Shown one piece after another: positions 35,019-46,745 of a DNA stretch of 64,000 nucleotides. Every line of letters starts with the position of its first letter. Within the stretch, counting starts at the first letter, position 1. Position numbers and translations under genes: made by a program. The stretch covers positions 62,001-126,000 of the forward strand of contig NGBS01000877.1 of assembly GCA_002245135.1 (NCBI GenBank). Direction: 5' to 3'. The notes beneath the pieces were generated by a model. That model saw only the letters and a list, made by a program, of their open reading frames with translations. It was not told where the DNA came from and searched no databases. The stretch is from Proteromonas lacertae (lineage: Eukaryota > Sar > Bigyra > Opalinata > Proteromonadidae).

Positions 35019-35250
35019 GATAAACAGAAAGAAAAAGTCTCAAAAAATTTTGAATTTTCAAACTGATTTTTACTGACTATATTTTTAATTTGAATCGAAA
35101 TTCAAATTTTCTCTTTATTCGTATATCTATTTGGTAAATAAACTTCTCTAAACTGTAAAATAAATAATTCTCTATGTGACATAACTGCAAACAAACAAAC
35201 GTAAAAAATATTAATATAAAAAATAAAAATAATAATATCAGATATTGATT

Positions 35251-36842
35251 TTATTGAATAATACAACCACCATGTTTATGTATATGAATTTCTTGTGGTT
35301 TACGATTTGCTATTTCTAAAGTTAGTTTTTGTATTTCCTCATTCAATCTATCATTATTTCTTTGACATTCTAATCTTTGTTGTTCAATCACTCTTCTTTC
35401 TTCATCAGTTTTATTCTTTTCTTGTTCTAATAATTGTATTTGTTTTTCGTGATATTTTCTATTTTCACATTCTTTCTTTAATAACATTAACTCTCCATAG
35501 ATATAATCCATCTTCTCTTTTTTCATGCCTTCTGTTCCTTCAAATTTACTTCCATATTCTTCTACTTTTCTTAAAGCAATATCACATTCTTTCATCAACT
35601 GTTCTACATTGACACTATTCTTTTCAAATTTTTCTTTTAATGGATTGATTAATTCCTATTCATTGATAAAATACAAATATATATACTGTCATTATTTTGT
35701 TTACCACCATTTGATTCTTATTTTCAATGAAAATTCTATGCATTTGACTTAACTGAGGTATTCCTTTACTTAAAAATGTATTTAATGTTTCACATAGACT
35801 TGAAAATTCTTCTTTATTTCCAAATGTTGGGTGTAATTTCTTTGTTAATAACTCTAATATATAATGTAATGTTATTTCTTTAAACTCATCACTGAAATCG
35901 TCCATATTACCTTTGAAATCTTCACATTCAATGTCATCACCTGGTTGAGGTAATCCAAAACAATCAACATATCTGTAATTTTCTTTTATTACATTCAAAT
36001 TCTATTATTTTAATAATATTATATATAAATACATTTCTTAAAGCTTCTTCTCTTGTTCCAAATAACTTTCTTTGGAAATCTTCCATCTCCTTTAATTGAT
36101 CTTTTATTTCTTCAGTTTCATACTTATAATCTCTCATTAATAATTCAATTCCACAGAATGAACCATTGCCTTTTTCTTTTTCTGGAGGACAAAACTCTAC
36201 TAATAATCTAAGATTTGTCATATCACTTGGACCAATGATTCCTTTTTGATTCAATATCAATACAGAACTCATTAAGTTGGAAATACCAAATAATACTTGA
36301 TCACTTCCATTTGTACTATCATTCGCTTCTAATCCCTATTCAATACAAATAACATTAAAATATACTTCAGCATCAACTAATAACACTGCCATTTCCTTTG
36401 ATTTATTAGCAGGATTGGGAATTACAAAGTAATGATTTAACATTCTAATTCCCTTTGTACATGGTTCATTTCCAGCTCTCCATCCAAAACCACCACTTGA
36501 ATTACTACTACTTCCATTTAAACATCCACAATCCAATCTCAAATCTTCTATATGAAAGCCACATACATCTATATAACATAATATTAGATTACATACCTCT
36601 GCACTTCTCATATTTCAATAATATTGAGATGATTAAATTCAATAGTGTTGATTTACCAGTTCTAAACTCACCTGATACGTTTAGTATAGCAATGGGAAGG
36701 TTAGATGGAATGGTACTTGTAATATTGATTAGATTATCCTTCTTTAAGTCTAACCTTTTCTTATCCCAACTAACAATCTATAATTGTTATATTAATATTT
36801 ATTATAAATTCATACTTCTACTGAATCTAAGTTTCTGCTCAT
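35251..36842 (-). CDS. GBP-family large GTPase with C-terminal CaaX box, copy A
   Basis: MSRNLDSVE, intron, then the GTPase domain: P-loop ILNVSGEFRTGKSTLLNL, GFHIEDLRL, the switch region (NEPCTKGIRML), MAVLLVDAEG and the RD-type G4 motif ELLMRDYKYE. The helical domain contains CFGLPQPGDDIECEDF. Then a long coiled coil and the end HIHKHGGCIIQ: CIIQ is a CaaX box expected to be farnesylated. Guanylate-binding proteins are dynamin-like GTPases acting on membranes. It is arranged head to head with a diverged paralogue at 36989; the 146-bp gap must hold both promoters (GAAACGAC word inside). Confidence 0.88.
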
Positions 36843-36988
36843 TTCTACAGATAAATTACTTTATATTGTAGATATATGTAAATGTGATATAATTGGATGT
36901 TATTTATGTAAATAGTTCATTTATGTAAAAACATCTTTTATGTAAATAGAAATTACATAAAAAATAGAAACGACTCTTTTTTGTTAAA

Positions 36989-38536
36989 ATGTCATCCTTC
37001 GACTATGAAGTTGTTAGAGTATTTTCATTATATTTATATGAATGATTTATAGATAATTGACAAAATTGATGATAAGTTAGAGTATATTAAAGTCAATTGT
37101 GAAAAAATGTTATCAAGCATTCCTGATAACATGCCTGTCGTCATTCTATCAGTTGCAGGAAAGACCAGAATCGGTAAATCATTTCTTATAAATGTTTTAA
37201 TCGATGTTTTCTTATGGTTAGAAAATCATGGAAGTATGGTTATGTAGTGTGATATATATATACATAGATTTTGATGGATTCAGCATTGATGATTTACATT
37301 TTGATAGAAAAGGTGACAATTCTTTCAAATATGCTTGTGGCCATGATTCAGTAACATCAGGATTACATGCTTTATGTAGACCTTTCATCATTGATAATCC
37401 ATCTAATTCAAGAGAAAAAATGGCTGTATATTTAGTAGACAGCCAAGGTTTAGATGCTTTAGACCAAGAAGGAGGAGTTGATAGAGTTTTATTTGCTTTA
37501 ACAAACTTTTTATCATCTCATATTATATATAATATTTCAGGAAATATAAAACCAAGAGAACTTCTCAACTTAACAGTTTTAGCAAATCATTCAGTAACTG
37601 TGGATAAAGAAAATTTACCATCTTTAGATATTATAGTGAGAGATGCAAAATACACAAAGAGTGATATAAATGAAATGAAAGAAGAATACAGACAATACCA
37701 ATCGCTAATGTTAAGTAATCCAAAATCTAATTTATATGTATATATCATATATTATTATTTCCATAAAAATAGGAAGATTTTGAAAGATTAAAAGAGTATT
37801 TTAGACCAGATTCTGTTCATGTTTATCCATTTCCAAATCCTGGTACAAAAGTTGAAAAATCAAAATTCAGAGGAAGTGTTGATGATATAAGAACATGTTT
37901 TATAGAAATTATTCATCATTACTTTGTCAATTCATTAAATCCAAAGAATCTTATTCCTAAATTCAAGAATAAACAAGAGTTATTATCAATATTTGGTTTG
38001 ATGTGTGATAATATATTGAAACAACAGAAATCAGGAACTGATATATTTTATGAAATGATTACTGAAAGTCATAACAATAGACTTATATTTGAATTTAAAG
38101 AAGTATAATATACTAACATTATAATCAATAGAAATACTTATTTCCTCTTCAAGAGAAATGCTACCAACTAGGAAGTGATGAATTTGATGTTGAATATAGA
38201 ATGTGTATTGAAGAATTAGAAAAAGTAATGAAAAAATGTCAAGGAGGATCAACTGCAAAGAAACCTATAAAAATAAGAATAATGTCTCAACTAGATGAAT
38301 TGAAAAAAAAGAACATAGAAAATGAACAAAGAAACGAAGAGATGAAAGTGAAACAAAAAGAAATAGAAGAAAGTAAAAAGAATCTAGAAACAATGAAAAA
38401 AGAAAGTGAAGAGTATAAAAGAGAAGAAGATAAATACAATAAAATGATGGAATTGATTCAACAAATAGCAGCTAAGGTGAATGAACCTCCTCAAATAATA
38501 GAGGAAGGTGGTGGAGATATATGCACAATATTTTAA
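36989..38536 (+). CDS. GBP-family large GTPase with C-terminal CaaX box, copy B
   Basis: MSSFDYEVVR, a 34-nt intron, then IIDKIDDKLEYIKVN, P-loop ILSVAGKTRIGKSFLIN, a second intron, DFDGFSIDDLHFDRK, ACGHDSVTSGLHALC, MAVYLVDSQGLDALDQEGG and the RD motif IIVRDAKYTK. Later exons give HVYPFPNPGTK and a helical region, a strongly charged coiled coil and the end GGGDICTIF. CTIF is a CaaX box whose last Phe favours geranylgeranylation or either prenyl type. Same exon layout and domain order as copy A, but only moderate similarity, so the duplication is old. Membrane role inferred from the family. Confidence 0.88.
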
Positions 38537-39051
38537 TAAATTCATATAATTCATAAGAATGACTGATTATATTAATTATTTTGTATATACTCCATTCTCA
38601 TACATAAATTAAATAGATTCTTTTACCTTTTCAAACAAGATTTACTAATTAAAAACTTACATTGACTATAAAAAATGGCCCATTCTACATACAATAGAAA
38701 ATAAGTTATAATTTAACATTTTCTTATATTTCTTAGCCATTAGTAGAAAAAATAACCTGACATTTAATTATTTCGCTCCAATACATACTAAAACGCTCAT
38801 ATTTTATACAATCACACATTATCTAAATATTTAACCTACATAATAAGAAGATAAAAGCAAAAAATAAAAAACATAAAAATGAAAGCTGATTTGCTGAAAG
38901 TGATGGATCTTATTTTTGATCTTATAGTTTTATCTCTTTTTATTGGTCATCAATAACTTAAACTTGAGAGAGCTTGTAGTTTCACTTTTTTTTATAAAAC
39001 TTTCATTTTCACTTTTCTTAAAGTTTTATATTCACTTAAACTTTCATTAAC
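38537..39051. other. Intergenic gap before histone H2A
   Basis: About 515 bp with no recognisable gene. The last 100 bp before the H2A ATG carry repeated TTTCAYTTTTC-like pyrimidine words and TTTATAAAAC near 38990, a plausible core promoter. Similar CACTTTTCT and CATTCATT words precede histone H3. Confidence 0.4.
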
Positions 39052-39444
39052 ATGTCAGGTAAAGGTAAAGGAGGAAGAGGAAAGGGTGCTGGTAAAGCTG
39101 TATCACGTTCAGCCAAAGCTGGTTTATCATTCCCAGTAGGTCGTATTGCAAGATACATGAGAGAATTGAATGTAGCTGAACGTATTGGTGCTTCAGCTCC
39201 AGTTTACTTATGTTCAGTCATTGAATATTTAGTTGCTGAAGTATTAGAATTAGCAGGAAATGCTGTAAGAGATAACAAGAAGAGCAGAATTGTTCCAAGA
39301 CACATTCAATTAGCCATTAGAAACGATGAAGAATTATCAAAGTTATTCTCTAATGTAACAATTGCAGCTGGTGGTGTTCTTGCTAATATTGAACCTGCTT
39401 TATTACCAAAGAAGAACAGCAAAGATGAATCTGATGCTGAGTAA
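39052..39444 (+). CDS. Histone H2A
   Basis: 130 codons, intronless. Basic tail [15 protein letters not shown], then the histone fold [73 protein letters not shown] and the docking segment [20 protein letters not shown]. The short tail SKDESDAE has no SQ motif, so it is canonical H2A, not H2A.X, and the sequence lacks H2A.Z features. It pairs with H2B in nucleosomes. A replication-type 3' stem-loop follows. Confidence 0.98.
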   Translation: MSGKGKGGRGKGAGKAVSRSAKAGLSFPVGRIARYMRELNVAERIGASAPVYLCSVIEYLVAEVLELAGNAVRDNKKSRIVPRHIQLAIRNDEELSKLFSNVTIAAGGVLANIEPALLPKKNSKDESDAE

Positions 39445-39481
39445 ACGAGAAACTGAAAATGTAGAACATTTTAGAATACCA

Positions 39482-39497
39482 GGTGCTTTTAAGCACC
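39482..39497 (+). terminator. Histone mRNA 3' stem-loop (H2A)
   Basis: GGTGCT-TTTA-AGCACC: 6-bp stem, 4-nt loop, 38 nt after the stop codon. Compared with the H3 stem-loop, two stem positions change together (C-G for T-A), which is compensatory. Both are followed by ACAAT and, 13-14 nt later, AAGAAATT (here 39511-39518). Confidence 0.88.
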
Positions 39498-39716
39498 ACA
39501 ATCTAAATAAAAGAAATTGTCATTTAATTTTTATGTAATAATTATATGTAAGTTGATTGTTATTCTTTGATTTTGAGATTTAATTTATAATGCAAAATAA
39601 AACTTATAAAGCATCAAGTTATATGGAATTTCAGAAGATTAAAATAAAATATCTGAAGAGTTTATCAATATTAAATAACATTTATATTGTTAAAAAAAAG
39701 ATTTACAGTATTTAAA

Positions 39717-40826
39717 TTATAAATATTGATATTTTTTATTCAAGTCATTTAAATTCTTCACATTATCTGGTGATAGATTAATCTTCAAAGAATTATATTC
39801 ATTTAATTGATTTTTATACTTTCTTTCATTACTAGAAGCAATTCTAAATTTGTTAATCAAATCATTCTTTTCATTCTTCAAATCTTTAATTATTTTTTCT
39901 TGTTCACTTACTTTATTTTCATATTTTTCCAATCTTCTAATTAACTGGGTATTTTCCATTGAATCTAACTGCTTAACAACATATGATTCACACAAAGTCT
40001 TTGATGGTGATGAAAATGTAAAATTCAAACTTTTACTACTATTCGATGTGTTATTATACGATTCTGATGTATTGATTGAAGTATTTATTTCCTTTTTAGG
40101 CGTAATATATTTATTATTAGATGGTGAAGAGGTAGGATATCGCGATGGAGTTGAAGAACGAATCTATTTATTATGATTATGATTATTATTTATACTTTAG
40201 CTATTAAACTCTGTAAATTATTTTTATCTTTCAATAATCCCATTATTTTATCATCTTTTTGTTCTATTACATGTTTATAGGTTTTAATATCATTATATGC
40301 TGTATTCAATTGTTGTTTAAGTTGTTCATTCTTTATAGATATTTGGTCATTTTGATTTTGAATTTCTATTATTTCATTCTCAGCATTATCTAACTTTGTT
40401 GTATTTTCAGTATTTAATTTGGATAAATCTTGATGTGCATATGTCAATTCCATAAATTTCATACTTTGCTCTTCGTAATTCCTTTCTAATTCTGAATGAT
40501 CTCTCTTTAATTTCTATATTAGCATTATTTTATTTTTTATATACTTCTAAAGTTTGTAAACTATCATTTAACTGTGTTGATAAGTTTTCTTTATCATTTT
40601 CAAGTTGTTTGTTTATTGTTAAATATTGTTTGCTCTTTTCAGTTAAATCACTATTTATTTGTCTTATTTTTTCCATTAATTTATTCTGTTCGTCATACTG
40701 AACACAGATGTTCTTTAAATCTTTCTTCAGTTGAATGATTTCACCTATCATATGCTCCCTTTCATCTCTCCATTGTTTCCATACTCCGCCTACATGAACA
40801 GCTACAGTTTTATCATCATTTGACAT
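39717..40826 (-). CDS. Long coiled-coil protein
   Basis: Starts MSNDDKTVAVHVGGVWKQWR. Two short introns split it. Almost the whole product is heptad coiled coil (IQLKKDLKNICVQYDEQNKL, LTEKSKQYLTINKQLEND, IIEIQNQNDQISIKNEQL), broken by a Ser/Thr/Pro-rich stretch (SSTPSRYPTSSPSNN). A final coiled coil ends NLNDLNKKYQYL. No family recognised. Its neighbours include several cytoskeletal genes. Convergent with H2A, some 270 bp apart. Confidence 0.6.
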
Positions 40827-40883
40827 TACTAAATTTAAAATTTAAAAATAGTGGCTTGAGGGCTTGAAATTTTCAATTACATA

Positions 40884-42375
40884 ATGGGTATTAATTAAAA
40901 GGAATATGAATCTATAGATGATGATAATATAGATGATGATCCGATAGAAAGGGAATTGGATGTTTATCTTTCTCAGACACTCTCAAATCAATTGTATTGT
41001 TAGTATTTCTATCAATTAGACATTTGCTACAGTTTCCTTTGATTCCTTGTACTAGATCATTAGATTTACCAACTACTGTATACATTTTTATTAATACAGA
41101 AATTTAGGTAGACTTTCGTCCTGATCATGAATTGTTAGAAATGAAAGTACCAATTATAGAAGACGAGACATTTGACAAAGATGCTCCGAAAGAACAAGCC
41201 ATTAAAGAAATACTCTATGAATCCACTAGAATAACTCCTCACTCTCAACAAGCAATTGGAATACTTAGAGAAGATTCTATTCATATTACTCCTGTATAAG
41301 GTAATATATTTCTATTAATTTAGTTGAAAGCATTATTACAGATGAGACCTTCTCGTAAGCATTTAGATTCTTCATTAATACAAGAATCATTAGCAAAAAA
41401 AGAAGAATCAAAAGAAGAAGAAATGAAAGAAATGAAAGTACAATACACACGTATAGAAAGTATAAAAGAAAAACAACAACGAATAACATTTTCACAAATA
41501 AAAAAAGCTGAAGAAGATGAAGATAAGATTGTATATATAAATAATTATGATATTTATTTATTATAATATAGTCATTAACAGTACATGGACAAGATTCTGA
41601 TTTTCTTGAAGAACAATCGCAATTATTATTATATAGAAATTATGAAGAAATATCAGAACCAGTACCACTGCAATCATCATTAATAACATATATAAATGAA
41701 TTAAAAGATAATGCAAAACCACCAATTTATAACATTAACACCATCAATAATAATAATAATAATCTAAAGAATGATAATAATAATAATAATAATAATAAAA
41801 GTTATAATAAACATTTGAATTTGATTGAATTCCATTATAAAAATGAAAGAGATCAAATATACTTGTTATTATATTATGGTCATATATTATCAACCAATGA
41901 AATTATAGATAGAATAAACCCTATAAATACTAACGATGAAAATATAATGTCCACTTTTTATAGTATATTAATGGAAAATGGATATTTAATTAGAAATAGA
42001 TGGATAAGTAAAAGTGAATTACATTATGAAGGTTATATGTGTTTAATTAGAGATATAATATTATATTTATTATATAAAGATGAATGTGTTAATCATGATG
42101 CGATATTAAATAAGTTTTATATTGATGCTAATGAATTAAATAAAATGGTTAGTGAATTTGCTGTGTATAATACATCAAAGAAAGGATATATGTTGAAAAA
42201 GGATATGTATGAAGAATATAGAGAGAATAAAGAAAGTATAATAATCCCAGAATCTGTAATTGAACAAGAAAAAAATATTATGGAATTATTATATCTGAAT
42301 AGAAGTAAAGAACTTCAAGAATATCATAATAAACTACATAATAGAGAATTACTTGTTAAACATAATAATAATCAA

Positions 42376-42409
<34 letters not shown>

Positions 42410-42947
42410 TTGGCTATAATATTAATAGTAACACATTTACATTTTCACCATTAGATCCTCTTGTTAAGAGTATAATTAAAGAACATGATGGTATTGTAAG
42501 AGAATCAGATTTAAGACAATATGTCAGTGAAGGAAAAAATGATCCAAAATATGCTAGTTATTTTGTTGATAAATTTCCTGAAGATTATTATAAGATTATA
42601 TCTTTTTTTTTTCATTCCACTTTTATCTATTATATTTCTTTAATTTATAATTTTTACTCTTTATCAAATGTTGCTATTTTCATACCGCAATCTACTGCTT
42701 ATATATTAAAGAGTATAGGAAATGAAGAGATTGATAAATATAGAGATATTATAATCAAATTATTATTACCAGGTCAATCTGTTCAAAAGAAAGTTATAAA
42801 GGTATTGTTGTTAATTTATTATTATAGGAGAAAATAAAGAGTGAATTGAAATTAAATTTGCCAGAACATACTTATTCAAAAATAATGAAAGAATTATTAC
42901 CAGTAGTTCAAAGTGGAATTGGTTGGACATTTAAGACATATTTGTAA
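40884..42947 (+). CDS. POLR3E: RNA polymerase III subunit RPC5/POLR3E (Rpc37)
   Basis: Pol III-specific subunit that works with RPC4 in initiation and termination. The first exon is only ATGG; a 30-nt intron follows. Spliced sequence: DDDPIERELDVYLSQTLSNQ, LHLLQFPLIPCTRSLDLP, then ILREDSIHITPLKALLQMRP and SRKHLD, which track human POLR3E (VYLAKSLAEKLYLFQYPVRP; LYRQGELHLTPLHGILQLRP). Then an Asn-rich linker, winged-helix-like segments and an end IGWTFKTYL like the human GMWYLKGTV. An in-frame aromatic stretch at 42598-42657 is best read as a 60-nt AT-AC intron. Elsewhere (TAT) GT-AG introns are used. Confidence 0.88.
42598..42657 (+). other. Putative U12-type AT-AC intron in RPC5
   Basis: 60 nt, starts ATATCTTTT, has TTTCTTTAAT near its end, and closes TTTTTAC. 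Left unspliced it would insert a non-family run of Phe, Ile and Tyr residues. It has no GT donor or AG acceptor inside. Removal joins DYYKI to SLSNVAIFIPQ. Confidence 0.65.
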
Positions 42948-43077
42948 CAAATTAAATAAGTTACTATTCTCGATGTTTTATTGCTCTTTGATGTGTTGTT
43001 GGTGAGATAAATTTGAATTAATGAAACGACATAACCCAAACCATAATCAAATCTTTTTTTTCTGTTTTATTCATTAA

Positions 43078-43756
43078 ATGCCTAACACTACTCTTTCACC
43101 TAATCATACTGCATTTTTCATATGTGATATGCAAGAAGCATTTAGAAATGCCATATTCGAAATGGGTAGTGTGATGAATGCCACAAAAACAATGTTAGCA
43201 GCAGCTAGAGAATATAATATTCCTTGTATAATAACAGAACAATATCCAAAAGGACTTAAAAGCACAAGTATACTTTTTCTCTCTAATTTAAACAATTTTT
43301 ATAGTGGAGGAATATAATGAACTGATTAATGGTACAGGCGATCAAAAACCATTCCCAAAATTCGAAAAAACAAAATTCTCAATGATTACTCCAGAAGTTG
43401 AGAAGTATATAAAAGAGAATCTTACTCAAATCAAAACCATTGTGATTATAGGTATAGAAACACATGTTTGTGTTACTCAAACATGTTTTGATTTAGAAAA
43501 ATTGTCAATTCAACCAGTTGTAGTAGTAGATGGTGTATCTAGCATGACAGATTTTGACAGAAGAGTTGCATTAAATGTATTTATATAGTAAATCTTCATT
43601 ATTAAATAGAGATTACAACATTCTGGTGTTATTTTAAGCTGTGTTGAACAAGTTCTATTTGAATTAGCTGTTGATAGTCGTAATCCTCATTTTAAAGCTA
43701 TCAGTGCTTTAGTAAAAGAATTTAAAAAGGGTGAAAGAAAACTAGAAATGATTTAA
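43078..43756 (+). CDS. Isochorismatase-family hydrolase (ISOC1/2-like)
   Basis: Three exons. HTAFFICDMQEAFRNAIFE carries the catalytic Asp, FEKTKFSMITPEVEKYI the catalytic Lys, and VIIGIETHVCVTQTCFDL the nucleophilic Cys, giving an intact Asp-Lys-Cys triad. The C-terminus SGVILSCVEQVLFELAVDS resembles the end of ISOC1/ISOC2 proteins. The family includes isochorismatases, nicotinamidases and uncharacterised cysteine hydrolases; the eukaryotic ISOC branch has no settled substrate. Two GT-AG introns of about 37 and 33 nt. Convergent with the small Tim-like gene, 92 bp apart. Confidence 0.9.
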
Positions 43757-43848
43757 ATATAATGAAAGTAAATATATTATTTAGTTTTATTTTAAAAATA
43801 CTAGCATAAAATAAATAATTCAATAATAAAAGAACGAAAATATATATC

Positions 43849-44090
43849 TTAATCATCATCGCCTGTATTAAATAAAACCTCAGATACAATTTTTCTAGAT
43901 AAGAATAAATAAAATAACTACATGAATATATACTTAGCTTGATTGTATGACATTAGAGTAGATGTTGCACATTTCATTTGAGCTCTGCCTATTGATGGTG
44001 TAGGAGATTTAACACACATGTCAAACGTTAAATTCAATAGTGCAATTTGGTATTTCTAATAAACTAAAAAAAAGGATGAAATACAGCCAT
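43849..44090 (-). CDS. Small Tim-like protein (zf-Tim10/DDP family candidate)
   Basis: Three tiny exons: MA, then a 29-nt intron, then KYQIALLNLTFDMCVKSPTP and SIGRAQMKCATSTLMSYNQA, a second intron, then KKIVSEVLFNTGDDD; 57 residues in all. Helix-loop-helix spacing and LTFDMCVKSP...QMKCATSTLMSY line up with Tim13/Tim8 (MTEKCFNKCV.KPG...QTCLAMCMDRY). Of each twin CX3C motif one cysteine is replaced by Thr: the second of the first motif and the first of the second remain, which form the inner disulfide in classical small Tims. The family chaperones membrane proteins across the mitochondrial intermembrane space. Too short for certainty, and it is absent from long-ORF tracks. Confidence 0.5.
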
Positions 44091-44486
44091 TAAATCTATT
44101 TGAGCATATACAAATGCAGAATTGGGTCTATTTTAAAGATAGATAGAGATATATAAATGTACTGTTCACTCATATTTAATGATTATTCTAAATGATAAAA
44201 AATATAGTCGTTATTTTAGGTTATGAAATAAAATTAATTAATGCCATATATATCCTCTATGTCAAACTAACATATCTCAGATAGAGGGTTCATTTGATTG
44301 TAATAGTTCCATTAATAGTTTAATAGTAATATATTTTAAAGTAAAGTTTTGTCAGTTATGCAAAGCTTGAGATTATTTGCTCATTTATTTAATTTAATGT
44401 AAGTCAATGATTGAGCGAGAAAACACTGAATTATACGTATCATTTACGAATATATATGCATATAGAGGAGTGCATACAGCTATTAC
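44091..44486. other. Intergenic gap, no gene seen
   Basis: Nearly 400 bp between the Tim-like gene and the gene at 44487, divergent from each other. AT-rich, with no ORF of note, RNA gene or repeat recognised. It should contain both promoters. Confidence 0.4.
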
Positions 44487-45562
44487 ATGAAACACAAAAA
44501 GAGAAGACCTTATTCTCATTTATTGGTTAGAGTTAGCAACGATTGTCATCAGCTGTTTGAAATTTTGTGCTGTATATAATATTATTGTATTATACTCGGT
44601 TAGTAAACAATTATGAAATTTCCAATTGGGAAGCAATTTATCTGAAAATATGGAAAGAAAATGATAATCTTCCGTATATTACTACCAGTCAGTTGATTCA
44701 GTCATTGAAATTGATAAACATTCCACTGTTTACTTTATTTTTTATGCCTTCATGTATTAGCTCATTAAATTATAATAATAAATAGGTAATCAGATAGATA
44801 TAAGTAGTTTTCTAGAGTTTATATGCATATTTACCTTCTTCCCAATATCTCAATTAATTCCTCGTATATAACAGTAATATTGATATATTTCTAATAGTAT
44901 TATTCTCCATAAATGGTATACAAAGCAATAAAACAATAAATGAACAACAAATTATATCATTTTGTGAATCTATAGCATTATCTGAAGATGATATGAAACA
45001 GGTAAATGCATGGATATCTTCAATGAATTTTAGTGAAAATGAATATATTGTGGTGAAGAAATTCAGTGCATTAGTTGAAAGCCATGAATCTATATTAAGA
45101 AATATTGATAAATGTAAAATGATTCTTATTGATAAAGTTATTGGATATAATTGCTATAATATAATAATGGAGAGGATTGGTTTTTATAGATTCGCTTCTG
45201 ATTGTAATACACGAATAGATTTACCTACTGAATCTTGTATTGAAAGATTTGAAAGATATTGTATTTCACATTTACCGCCAGCATACTACTATGACTATAT
45301 GTCAGTGAATTTAACGGAAGGGAGAGAGATGTATTTTTATAATTTAAGAAAAAGGTTCGGATATTCTCAAAGGATTAATTCAAGTTGTTGTAATTCCAAA
45401 CAACAACAACAGTTTGCTTTTGCAGATTCGTCTCATCTAGTATCTGTAAAGAGTGTCGGTTCAGTAACTAGTAATTCATCGCCTTATACACATATTAATC
45501 GTTATTGTATACATCAGGTATATCCTACCGAAGAATTTGTGCCTTCTAATATAAATAAGTAA
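44487..45562 (+). CDS. Unknown protein, possibly with degenerate EF-hand-like helices
   Basis: Starts MKHKKRRPYSHLLVRVSNDC; three short introns are removed. A middle region reads SNWEAIYLKIWKEN, TTSQLIQSLKLINI, CNQIDISSFLEFICIF and NGIQSNKTINEQQIISFCES, a helix-loop-helix pattern reminiscent of EF-hands but without a clear calcium loop. The C-terminal exon (WISSMNFSENEYIVVKKFSA, RIDLPTESCIERFERYCISH, LPPAYYYDYMSVNL) is unfamiliar and ends in a Gln/Ser-rich tail. No function can be assigned. Confidence 0.5.
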
Positions 45563-45722
45563 AGTATAGTATAAGTTATTCTCTTTTATGACCTATATGT
45601 TGAAATAGGATAAAAAGATTAAATCTTGAAACGTATCTATTTTTAATAAGTTCAAGTAAAGCTTGGCAAAATACATTTTAAATTTTTGACTAAAACACCA
45701 CAAATTAAAATAATTTTGCATA

Positions 45723-46662
45723 ATGTATATTTCATATTATTATATTATTATATTATGACTATTATTATTGAATTTATTTATACTGTAGGGATAAAACTGA
45801 CTTACCAACACCAAGGATAGAAGAAAGGAGAAGTTCGAGGAGTAGAAGTCATGATCACGGCCATTTAAGTCACAGTAGAAGCAAAAGTCACCACTCATAT
45901 TCACACAGATCAAAATCAAGATCAAAGTCAAGATCAAGGTCAAGATCAAGATCACGTTCTAGAAGTAACCATAGAAGTAATAATTATTACAAAAAGCCAT
46001 ATGAAAATAAAAATAATTATGGAAGTTATAGTGGAGGTAGAGGTTTTGGAGGAAGAAATGATAGAAACAATGATAGATATAATAATAATAATAATAATAA
46101 TTTTCAACAGCCGCCAGTATCAGCAGGAAGAGGAAGAGCTAGAGTAATTCCAGCTTGGATGACTCGTGGTGAAGATACTAATATCACATTGACAGTGCCA
46201 TTGTCTACTAATAATGAACAAAAACCACAAACAACATCATCGTCAACATCATCATCATCATATTCTACTACTTCATACCCTCGTGTTGAGAATAACAATT
46301 ATAATTACAACAATAGAAGCAGTAATACATCATCATATAACAATAGATATAATAATAGCTACAATAACAATCGAAATTACAGTGATAGAAATAGAGATTA
46401 TAATCGAAGTGATTTTAAGATCCCCAAAATAGATGATAAATATCAATCATCACATAGTTATCATTCTTCCACATCATCTTCTTCATCTCATGGAAATAAT
46501 AATAATTCTAGCAGTAATTATCACTCATCATCTACTCGCGCTGTGGATTCATCTGTAGATAGTTTACCTCCTCCTTGGAAAGCTGTGGTAGATAAGAATA
46601 CTGGTAAAACATACTATTGGAATACTGATACAAATATAACAAGTTGGGAAAAGCCTAAGTAG
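45723..46662 (+). CDS. RS-rich protein with C-terminal WW domain
   Basis: The start codon is split by an intron (45725-45788): AT at 45723-45724 joins G at 45789, giving MDKTDLPTPRIEERRSS. An RS/SR-rich domain follows (SRSRSHDHGHLSHSRSKSHH then alternating S, R and K), then a Gly/Asn-rich region, GRGRARVIPAWMTRGED, and a long low-complexity Ser/Asn/Tyr stretch. At the C-terminus is a WW domain (LPPPWKAVVDKNTGKTYYWN, TDTNITSWEKP) with both tryptophans and the proline. RS plus WW points to pre-mRNA splicing (PQBP1/FBP-type adaptors); this is inference. Confidence 0.75.
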
Positions 46663-46745
46663 ATTATATATTTTAATATTTTTCTTATATTGTGTTATGT
46701 ATAAATTAAATGAAGAACAACAAAAATAAATACAAAATTAAACAT

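Noticed and set aside
40992-41030. Apparent non-canonical intron in RPC5 after SNQLY
   Set aside because: An earlier GTATTG donor gives a plain 26-nt GT-AG intron and a good family match (QLHLLQFP), so no exception is needed.
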